Shown piece after piece: positions 1-5,171 of a stretch of 5,171 nucleotides of DNA. The stretch is from Chloroflexota bacterium (GTDB lineage: Bacteria; Chloroflexota; Anaerolineae; Thermoflexales; Thermoflexaceae). How positions within the stretch are numbered: the stretch's first letter is position 1; the number at the start of each line of letters is the position of its first letter. Under the pieces are notes generated by a model, which searched no databases, had not been told where the DNA came from, and saw nothing but the letters and a program-made list of their open reading frames with translations. Made by a program: the position numbers and the translations under genes. The stretch covers positions 1-5,171 of the forward strand of contig JAUQQB010000237.1 of the NCBI GenBank assembly GCA_030550075.1, in the 5' to 3' direction.

Positions 1-911
1 CGTTGTGCCAGGATCAGGTCGCCCGACTCGATCCCGGCGTTCCGCATGCTGTCGCCCTGCACGCGGAGCACCAGCGCCTGCTCCGGGCGAATGGGAACAA
101 TGGGCTCCATGTCCTTTTCCACATAAGGATGATAGATTCGGCCACCCACCTCCAGTGCCTCGATCAGCACCTCCGCTTCGTCAAACAGACGCCCCGTCGT
201 CTGGGGGTCCAGGAACTGCAGATCGCCGGCGCGAGGATGGGTATCCGGCAACAGGGTGAAAGAGACCAGGAAGAGCTTCGCCGGCCGGAGCGGCCACTTG
301 GGGGCCGGGATTCCTTCCTCCTGAGGCGTGGGAACGGATGAGGTGGGCTCCAGAGTCTCGCTAACCCTTGAAGTCTCTTCCGGGGGTGTGTCGAGGGAAC
401 CGTCCAGGATCTCGCAGATGAGTTGCCTGGCCTGTTGGATCGCCTCTTGCAGGTCCGGATGGGGCCTTCCTTGAAACTTGGCCGAGCGGCTCAGGCCCTC
501 CAGGATGCGCTCCGCGCGCCGGGCCATCTCCAGCGCCCACCCCGGATCGTGGAATCGAAGCCATCGGGCTCCGAGCAGCGCGACCAGGGCCTCAGGGAGC
601 GCCAGCCCATGGAAGCGAAGGGCGCGACAGCAATCCGTGAGCTGCCGCTGGGCGGCGGGCGGCGAAAACCACGGTTCCTCCCGATCCAGCGCGATCAGGA
701 CCACCCGGGCCCCTATGTGGCATCGAACGATCTCCCCCGGTCGGGCGGAATCACTGGCAGGGGTGGAGAGCAACAACTGGCACAGGCGGCGAAGCTCCGC
801 CGGATCCGATGGGGACTGACTCAGCAGGTCGTTGAGGCGCCTTAATCCCGGATGAGCCTCCTCATTCAAGGCCTGGATCAGATGGGAAAGGAGGTGGAGA
901 TCCCTGGACAC
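1..911 (-). CDS. S24 (LexA/UmuD-like) peptidase-domain protein with unrecognised N-terminal region, 3' end cut by the window
   Basis: This frame is open from the left edge to a stop at 987-989, and 303 codons are visible. GTG at 911-909 is the most upstream usual start (ATG/GTG/TTG) in the frame, and a strong GGGAGGAGG site lies 5 bases before it. Residues 281-303 carry the S24 signature: VLRVQGDSM with the presumed nucleophile Ser288, then AGIESGDLILAQ. In LexA the catalytic Lys lies about 37 residues after Ser, so it would be off the window. Family members are repressors or UmuD-type proteins that cleave themselves at an Ala-Gly or Cys-Gly bond about 35 residues before Ser. Here that stretch reads VGGRIYHPY (255-263) with no Ala-Gly, so self-cleavage is doubtful. 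Residues 1-170 are mostly helical-looking, and I see no helix-turn-helix. Residues 171-210 are a Pro/Glu/Ser/Thr-rich linker. The gene overlaps the upstream SPFH gene by 50 bases, which suggests translational coupling. The S24 call is firm; the role is unknown. Confidence 0.8.
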   Translation of the reverse strand, partial: MSRDLHLLSHLIQALNEEAHPGLRRLNDLLSQSPSDPAELRRLCQLLLSTPASDSARPGEIVRCHIGARVVLIALDREEPWFSPPAAQRQLTDCCRALRFHGLALPEALVALLGARWLRFHDPGWALEMARRAERILEGLSRSAKFQGRPHPDLQEAIQQARQLICEILDGSLDTPPEETSRVSETLEPTSSVPTPQEEGIPAPKWPLRPAKLFLVSFTLLPDTHPRAGDLQFLDPQTTGRLFDEAEVLIEALEVGGRIYHPYVEKDMEPIVPIRPEQALVLRVQGDSMRNAGIESGDLILAQ

Positions 912-2250
912 TGCTTCCTCCTCCCGCAGGGGGATGTCGTGCCATGCGCTGGAGATGATAGACCAGCTCGAGCAGATCGGTTGGCGTTAGTAATCCCGCA
1001 TCGGGATGCGACCAGTGCCGGATCAGTTCCACCAGGCGCAGCAACAGCCGTTGCAGCCTCCGCTGGGGATCCTGCAGGGGCTGTTCCTGCTGGACGACGG
1101 CGGCGATGGCTTCGAGAAGCTCCCGCTGCCCCATCGCGCGGGCCAGCTCCCGCTGGCGCAATTGTTCCTGCAGTGCCTGAGACTGCAAATGCACCGTCCA
1201 TCCCCGCCAGGGAACCCGCCAGTGCTCCAGCCAGGCCTCCCGGATCATCGGCTCCACCTCGGGCCAGGGGACGGGCGGCTCGAAGGCGAAATGCAGGATC
1301 TCCACATCCCAGCTATGGTCACGAATCCATTGTCCCAGGTTTTCTCGAACCTCCACGCGAATCTCCTCCCAGCGTGCAGGGATCGGCGCGTCCTCCGGCG
1401 GGCGTTCGGGAATCCCCCACAACCCTGGGAGATCTTCGGGCAGAGAAGGCTCGCCAGCCACCCGTGGAGCAGGGTGTGGGGGAGCATGCCAGGGAGGAGG
1501 ATAGGGGGACCACAGTTCATCGAACCAGAACCTTCCCAAGCGGCGGGCCAACAGCGTGCGGGCCTCGTCAGCCAGCTCGCCCGCCCAATCGATGCTGTAA
1601 CCTTTTTCTCTGGATCCTGTATCCAGCTGATAGGCCATACGGATCAGGCGGGCCTCGTTCTCCGGGTTATTCGGCTGCCAGCGCAATCGGCAGCTCAGAT
1701 ACAGGTCGGTCTGAATCGGCAGGCCATCCCGGGTCCATGCGTTTACCCGCCGTCGGCGGGATTGGGGGCGAAGATCCAGGACCAGGGCGGGGCGTTCGAA
1801 GGGGCGGAGGAGATGCCGGCCCGGACCGATGAGGCGGGCGAAGGCGCCTCCCCGCTCCAGCAGGACCAGGTTGCTCTCATGCACAATGAGCGCTCCGGGC
1901 CCGCCGACCTGGACCAGAACAGAAGCCCGGGTGGCGGGCGTCAGGTCTCCATTCCGTGCTTCACCGATGGGGTGCTCCCACTCCGGCAGAAACAGCGAGC
2001 GGAGTAGAAATCCGAGGGCCGGGCGCATGGGGAGCCGGTAAAGGCGCTCCACAAAAGCTGCAGCCTGGATCGCAAAGAAAGCGAACAGCATCCCTTCCAT
2101 CAACAATCCCAGCAGACACCCCAGGCCGAGCTCCCATAGCGATATGGAGGCGCGCCACGCGATCAGGAACATGGGCGGCAAAGTGAAACAGAGGGCGCTG
2201 ATCACAAGGAGCATCAAAACCCGGATAAGCGGACGGCTAATCAACTCCAT
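862..2250 (-). CDS. SPFH/band-7-like membrane protein (second of a tandem pair)
   Basis: 462 residues from ATG 2250-2248. Two hydrophobic segments (about 8-31 and 41-66) form a membrane hairpin. Residues 113-191 look like the start of an SPFH (stomatin/prohibitin/flotillin/HflK) domain: GALIVHESNLVLLERGG, LIGPGRHLLRPF (140-151), LDLRPQ (158-163) and TRDGLPIQTDL (173-183). This matches the family pattern of GPGxH, then the VDLR-Q strand, then T-DG. The domain seems to resume at 294-327 after a Pro-rich insertion (248-293). Residues 355-438 are helical and charged, as in SPFH C-termini, and the tail 440-462 is rich in Gly, Ser and Pro. SPFH proteins form oligomeric membrane rings or scaffolds; the partner here is unknown. 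ATG 2250 has GGAG six bases upstream and begins just before the first membrane segment. In-frame GTGs at 2304, 2292 and 2262 are alternatives, and the first two would overlap the preceding gene. Confidence 0.78.
   Translation of the reverse strand: MELISRPLIRVLMLLVISALCFTLPPMFLIAWRASISLWELGLGCLLGLLMEGMLFAFFAIQAAAFVERLYRLPMRPALGFLLRSLFLPEWEHPIGEARNGDLTPATRASVLVQVGGPGALIVHESNLVLLERGGAFARLIGPGRHLLRPFERPALVLDLRPQSRRRRVNAWTRDGLPIQTDLYLSCRLRWQPNNPENEARLIRMAYQLDTGSREKGYSIDWAGELADEARTLLARRLGRFWFDELWSPYPPPWHAPPHPAPRVAGEPSLPEDLPGLWGIPERPPEDAPIPARWEEIRVEVRENLGQWIRDHSWDVEILHFAFEPPVPWPEVEPMIREAWLEHWRVPWRGWTVHLQSQALQEQLRQRELARAMGQRELLEAIAAVVQQEQPLQDPQRRLQRLLLRLVELIRHWSHPDAGLLTPTDLLELVYHLQRMARHPPAGGGSSVQGSPPPFPSDPGLE
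915..925 (-). promoter_or_regulatory. Ribosome binding site of the S24 gene, inside the upstream coding region
   Basis: The minus strand reads GGGAGGAGGAA, then GCA, then GTG. The AGGAGG core lies 5 bases before the GTG at 911-909, which is why that start is chosen although it lies inside the upstream gene. The same bases encode three consecutive Gly residues (443-445, all GGA codons) of the SPFH protein. Confidence 0.65.
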
Positions 2251-2281
2251 GGTCTTCTCCACATGGGATGAGCGCCGTATC

Positions 2282-3475
2282 TCATGCGCCACTGGATCCC
2301 TCACCGCGCAGATACTCCCACAGCTGTTTCAATTCCTCGGGAAGCGTCAGGCCGCTCTGGCGGACGGTGGCATCCAGGGTTTCCAGGAAGTGGAGGAGGA
2401 TCACCTCGGGCGAGACCTCCGGGTAGGCTGTTAGCACCCCGTTGATCGCCTCCAGCATCTCCATCTGCGAAGCATAACGGGCGCGCGCGTATTCCATCAG
2501 CACTTCCGATTCCGCCAGGCCGATCCACCGGGCCAGGCGGGTCGCCCACTGGCTACGCCAGACCTCCACCCGCTGGCGTCGGGCTTCCTCCGGCACCTCG
2601 CTCAGGGTCACCCGCAGGCGATCCATCCGGATCCCCAGTGCCCTCAGATCCTGGTTAAGGGTCGTCCGGATCTCCTCGGCCAGCCGGGCCAGAGGTGCCG
2701 CGGGAGCCTCTCCGGCGTTCTCCAGCTGGGTGAAGAGGAAAAGCTGATCGAACAGGCGATTTCCGATTCGGATCGAGAGCTCCCCTCGTGCCATCTCATG
2801 GGGAAGCTCGAACCAGTGGAGCGTGCGATCTTCGTCCACACGGGCGGCTCGCAGCGCCTGGGCGATCGCACGGCTCATCGTCCTGGGAGGGAAGAAATAG
2901 GGAGAGCGTCGGAAAAGAGTCGGAGGAAGCTTTTGTGGAAGAAAGGCCACCGCCGTTCGGATCTTCAGGCCCAGCGCGATCCCATCCTGCGTGCGGACTT
3001 GAAGGGTGGAGGCGTCGCCCCGGGGGAACCCCTGGGGGCGCAGATCAACGAAGGCGACGGCCTGTTCGCCAGCTTCCACCCGAACCAGCCCCGGCCCGGC
3101 GATGCGGGAGAGCGTGCCTTCCCGCTCGATGGCCATCGCACTCCGGGCATCCAGCAGCCAGAGACCCGGGCCTCCTCGTGGTTCCGAGGGATGGCGCGGC
3201 TGGCCAGCGTCCACCGCTCCCAGGGAATGTAATGTCCCAAAAAGAAAATGGGTGAATGCCCAGCGCAAAGCTTCCTGTTCGCGTCCTGTCGCGGGGGCTA
3301 ACAGGGGAAAGAAAAGCTGGAACAGGAGGAAGCCGTACAATGCCATCAGCACAAGCCAGAACCCGATGATCGGCCATGGCGCCCGCAGAAGCCCCCGCCA
3401 TCCGAGCAGGCACAGGACGAGGGCAACCACCAGCCCAGGCCATAACCCGGCCTGCCATCTTCTCGTGGACCGCAT
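2282..3475 (-). CDS. SPFH/band-7-like membrane protein (first of a tandem pair)
   Basis: 397 residues. The ATG at 3475-3473 follows an AGGGGG-like site 8 bases upstream. Hydrophobic segments at about 11-30 and 35-59 form an N-terminal hairpin. A region at 104-175 has divergent SPFH landmarks: a short strand (LWLLDARSAMAIEREG), IAGPGLVRV (125-133), FVDLRPQ (142-148) and VRTQDGIALGLKIRT (160-174). Residues 262-295 resemble the end of an SPFH domain (EEIRTTLNQDLRALGI, then a strand and EVP). The C-terminal 100 residues are helical and charged, ending in PEELKQLWEYLRG. The following gene has the same architecture and shares landmarks, including a W..EL..E.AR-type stretch ending in FD.L, so the two are probably ancient paralogues. 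Divergence from typical SPFH proteins is considerable, and the molecular role cannot be read from the sequence. It is likely the first gene of a three-gene unit, since a 254-base spacer precedes it. Confidence 0.72.
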   Translation of the reverse strand: MRSTRRWQAGLWPGLVVALVLCLLGWRGLLRAPWPIIGFWLVLMALYGFLLFQLFFPLLAPATGREQEALRWAFTHFLFGTLHSLGAVDAGQPRHPSEPRGGPGLWLLDARSAMAIEREGTLSRIAGPGLVRVEAGEQAVAFVDLRPQGFPRGDASTLQVRTQDGIALGLKIRTAVAFLPQKLPPTLFRRSPYFFPPRTMSRAIAQALRAARVDEDRTLHWFELPHEMARGELSIRIGNRLFDQLFLFTQLENAGEAPAAPLARLAEEIRTTLNQDLRALGIRMDRLRVTLSEVPEEARRQRVEVWRSQWATRLARWIGLAESEVLMEYARARYASQMEMLEAINGVLTAYPEVSPEVILLHFLETLDATVRQSGLTLPEELKQLWEYLRGEGSSGA

Positions 3476-3490
3476 GGCTACAACCCCCTG

Positions 3491-3509
3491 GTCTCGGGGA
3501 ATCCGAGAC
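3491..3509 (-). promoter_or_regulatory. Perfect inverted repeat in the leader of the first SPFH gene
   Basis: GTCTCGG and CCGAGAC (7 bases each, perfect) flank a 5-base loop. On the minus strand the repeat ends next to the CAGGGGG ribosome binding site, 15 bases before the ATG at 3475. No T-run follows on either strand, so it is not an intrinsic terminator. It could be a dyad operator or an mRNA hairpin that affects translation initiation. No family match is claimed. Confidence 0.35.
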
Positions 3510-3580
3510 TCATCCTTGGGCGCGGTTCGTTATTGTCTTCTATTGTAACGCAACTTGCTGCCGGCTCGATCCTTTCCTAC

Positions 3581-3585
3581 CGGAT
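3581..3585. repeat. Left copy of the CGGAT direct repeat flanking the MITE-like element
   Basis: CGGAT directly abuts the left inverted-repeat arm and recurs directly after the right arm at 3666-3670. The exact placement at both boundaries supports insertion with a 5-base target duplication, although a 5-base match alone is modest evidence. Confidence 0.5.
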
Positions 3586-3665
3586 TAGGACTTACGCAGT
3601 TCGTTTCCCAGGGGGGGTGGGGCCATTCCGTTCCACCTTTAGAGCTTTCAACTGCGTAACTCCTA
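3586..3665. mobile_element. MITE-like 80-base element with 16-base terminal inverted repeats and a 5-base target duplication
   Basis: The left end TAGGACTTACGCAGTT (3586-3601) and the reverse complement of the right end, TAGGAGTTACGCAGTT (3650-3665), match at 15 of 16 positions. CGGAT stands immediately outside both ends (3581-3585 and 3666-3670), as expected of a target-site duplication. The 48 bases between the arms hold a G-run and a weak GGTGG/CCACC pairing, and there is no room for a gene. This fits a miniature inverted-repeat element moved in trans by a full insertion sequence that is not in the window. Alternatively the ends are GGACTTACGCAG with a TA duplication, as in IS630-like or some IS5-like elements. 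It separates the YfhO terminator region from the leader of the SPFH genes. A non-mobile hairpin is the other explanation. Confidence 0.6.
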
Positions 3666-3670
3666 CGGAT
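3666..3670. repeat. Right copy of the CGGAT direct repeat flanking the MITE-like element
   Basis: This is the same CGGAT as at 3581-3585, directly outside the right inverted-repeat arm and in the same orientation. Confidence 0.5.
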
Positions 3671-3682
3671 AAAGAACAGATT

Positions 3683-3727
3683 TTCGCGTCCGTGGCCCCA
3701 AAAGGCTGCAGGGGGAACGGATGCGAA
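3683..3727 (-). terminator. Terminator-like interrupted hairpin after the YfhO-family gene
   Basis: Read on the minus strand just after the TAA stop, TTCGC-A-TCCGT-T-CCCC can pair with GGGG-CC-ACGGA-C-GCGAA around a 12-base loop. That gives 14 paired bases with three small interruptions. The following bases (AATCTGTTCTTT) are only moderately T-rich, so this is a weak intrinsic terminator at best. Its position 2 bases past the stop codon favours a role in 3'-end formation. Confidence 0.45.
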
Positions 3728-3729
3728 GT

Positions 3730-5171
3730 TTAACTCCTGTAAGCATCACCCGAGCGCAGATCCCGGTGCCTGGCCTTCCGCCATCCCCAGGCTCCGATCA
3801 TCGCCATCAGGCTGACGACAGCAACGGTGATCCCCACCGGCCACGTTCCCGGCCGGTATTCCCAGCGGACCCTGTGAACGCCGGCCGGGCTCGCGATGGC
3901 CTGGAACAATCCGTTGGCCCGAAAGATCCGCGCCGTCTGCCCATCAACGCTGGCTCGCCATCCCGGATCGAAGGATTCCAGAAGCACCAGCCACCCGGGT
4001 TGCTCCAGGCGTACCTCCGCCTCGCGGACCTCCGGCGTGAAGCGGATCCAGCGCACTTCCACCGCGCACGAGCCTATCATCCCGCCAGCATGGTCGGTTT
4101 CCCCCTCGATCACCACCATCCGGGATGGATCAAAGGCGGGATCGTCCAGGCGGTCCATGGCTTCCGCTTCGCTCCGGGCGAAGGCCGCGGCGCACACGCC
4201 ATACAGGCGCGGCGGGCTCTTCCAGAACTCGTAGATCTTGACATCCCCGGCATAGCGGAGCGCGAAGGCTCCGCCCGAGCTCAGGACCAGCGCCTGAAAC
4301 GCTCCGGTCCGTTCATCGACCAGGGCGCCGCCTTCCACACGCCAGCCACCCCGGGCGCAGGCAGCGGGATCCGGGTGCAGACGCAGGCCCGTGATCGTCC
4401 GCGGCGTTCCCCAGCGAACCGGAGTGGGCGCCTCGCCTTCCCCCATCGCCACTGGAAGCTGGAATCGCTCTCCCTCCAGGGTCTGAAGCTCCACGGTCCC
4501 CAGCCTCGTCTGGGATGGGAGCGTGGAGGCGATGCGCAGGCGCAACTCCGTGGCCTCGAAGGGGGGGAAGGGGCCGGCTTCAATCCGTTCCGGCCCACAG
4601 GCATCGGCGATGAGGCCGCGATCGTAAAATACCCCATCGATCCACTCATCGCGCAGGCGATCCATCACAATCCAGCGCACCCCCAGGAGTTGCAGCCAGC
4701 GCGGCTCGGGGAGACCGGGCAACGTCTCCCATAGCCGCCCGTCCATCAGCAGGCGGTTCGGGGGGACGAAGTGCTGGGCCAGCTCGATATAACGCCGCAA
4801 CGGGAGCACCCCGCCATCGTATCCATCAACCGTCGGCAGACCATAGGCCATCGGCAGGTTGGCGACCAGGGCTTCCTTGTATTTTGTGGCGATCAGGAAC
4901 TCCTCAAAGGCCTCGGGCGAAAGCCGGCCCTGGAAGATGCTCCGCCATTCCCCCAGGTCGCCCGGATCAAAGCGCAGGTCCACGACGCTCAGGATCCGCC
5001 CTGCCCACGGCCCCTCCCGGGCCAGGAGATCTCGCAGGACCACTGCCGGGAGCCGGGGATCGGACCATGCTTCGGGGGCCGTGAGGCGGTTCACGGGAAG
5101 TCCCCAGGCGGCCCCGAGGAGCTCGGCCATCCAGAGCCCCGCCCAGATTGGGCGGGGAAGGCGGCGCCCGG
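3730..5171 (-). CDS. YfhO-family membrane protein, C-terminal part (5' end cut by the window)
   Basis: The frame is open from the right edge to TAA at 3732-3730. An ATG occurs at 5130, but the frame continues upstream through hydrophobic codons (PIWAGLW-MAELLG) that look like the end of a membrane helix. The true start therefore probably lies outside. Counting from that Met, landmarks are RFDPGDL (53-59), a GLPTVDGYDGG stretch (97-107), LLGVRWIVMD (148-157), FDPGWRASVDG (387-397), IFRANGLFQAI and HRVRWEYRP. One membrane helix at about 430-450 precedes a basic tail. These match the extracytoplasmic C-terminal part of YfhO-type proteins, which have many N-terminal membrane helices in a GT-C-like fold. 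B. subtilis YfhO is linked to glycosylation of lipoteichoic acid; a glycosyl-transfer or envelope polysaccharide role here is inferred from the family. The hairpin after its stop and the spacer suggest transcription separate from the SPFH genes. Confidence 0.82.
   Translation of the reverse strand, partial: GRRLPRPIWAGLWMAELLGAAWGLPVNRLTAPEAWSDPRLPAVVLRDLLAREGPWAGRILSVVDLRFDPGDLGEWRSIFQGRLSPEAFEEFLIATKYKEALVANLPMAYGLPTVDGYDGGVLPLRRYIELAQHFVPPNRLLMDGRLWETLPGLPEPRWLQLLGVRWIVMDRLRDEWIDGVFYDRGLIADACGPERIEAGPFPPFEATELRLRIASTLPSQTRLGTVELQTLEGERFQLPVAMGEGEAPTPVRWGTPRTITGLRLHPDPAACARGGWRVEGGALVDERTGAFQALVLSSGGAFALRYAGDVKIYEFWKSPPRLYGVCAAAFARSEAEAMDRLDDPAFDPSRMVVIEGETDHAGGMIGSCAVEVRWIRFTPEVREAEVRLEQPGWLVLLESFDPGWRASVDGQTARIFRANGLFQAIASPAGVHRVRWEYRPGTWPVGITVAVVSLMAMIGAWGWRKARHRDLRSGDAYRS

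Noticed and set aside
3..341. Plus-strand open frame at the left edge (and 423-845)
   Set aside because: Both are complementary to the S24 gene, whose GDSM/AGI-x-x-GD motif on the minus strand is decisive.
1006..2007. Long plus-strand open frames opposite the second SPFH gene (also 852-1832)
   Set aside because: They are antisense to a gene with clear SPFH motifs and a membrane hairpin. Their translations are rich in Pro, Gly, Arg and Gln without recognisable domains, as expected of shadows in GC-rich DNA.
3492..3509. The GTCTCGG/CCGAGAC dyad as an intrinsic terminator
   Set aside because: No T-run follows it on either strand, and it stands just before a ribosome binding site and start codon.
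3542..3547. TACAAT on the minus strand as a -10 box for the SPFH unit
   Set aside because: The hexamer is close to TATAAT and well placed, but no acceptable -35 lies 16-18 bases upstream (ATCGAG at 17 bases) and there is no TG extension. A promoter in 3510-3585 is likely but cannot be pinned down.
3721..4734. 337-codon plus-strand open frame opposite the YfhO-family gene
   Set aside because: The minus strand encodes recognisable YfhO landmarks over this stretch. The plus-strand translation is low-complexity and has no family signature.
3730..5130. Complete 466-residue gene starting at ATG 5130
   Set aside because: The frame stays open to the window edge through hydrophobic codons, and YfhO-family proteins have many membrane helices before this region. 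The Met is probably internal.

Overview
This high-GC window has all its convincing genes on the minus strand, so they read from right to left. The mix of a YfhO-type membrane protein with the DGYDGG and FDPGW signatures, strongly GC-biased third codon positions and GTG starts suggests a GC-rich Chloroflexota, perhaps a thermophile related to Thermoflexus or Anaerolineae. That placement is an impression from protein style and no marker gene supports it.

Layout from right to left: (1) 5171-3730 is the C-terminal part of a large YfhO-family membrane protein, cut by the right edge. (2) 3729-3476 is a 254-base spacer. It holds a terminator-like hairpin right after the YfhO stop, an 80-base element with 16-base terminal inverted repeats flanked by a CGGAT direct repeat (a probable MITE), and a perfect 7-base-stem inverted repeat just before the next ribosome binding site. 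(3) 3475-2282 encodes a membrane protein with an N-terminal transmembrane hairpin and a divergent SPFH/band-7 domain. (4) 2250-862 encodes a second, longer SPFH-like membrane protein with the same architecture, a proline-rich insertion and a Gly/Ser/Pro-rich tail. (5) 911-1 encodes a protein with a roughly 200-residue N-terminal region that I do not recognise, joined to an S24 (LexA/UmuD-like) peptidase domain. It is cut by the left edge before the catalytic lysine.

Genes 3-5 look like one transcription unit: 31 bases separate the two SPFH genes, and the S24 gene starts inside the end of the second SPFH gene. There the ribosome binding site is formed by three consecutive GGA glycine codons. 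The two SPFH proteins share sequence landmarks, which suggests an ancient duplication and perhaps a hetero-oligomeric membrane assembly. Coupling such a pair to an S24-fold protein that shows no helix-turn-helix and no evident Ala-Gly self-cleavage site is the most unusual feature here. Any functional link is inferred from gene order only. The YfhO gene appears to be a separate unit.
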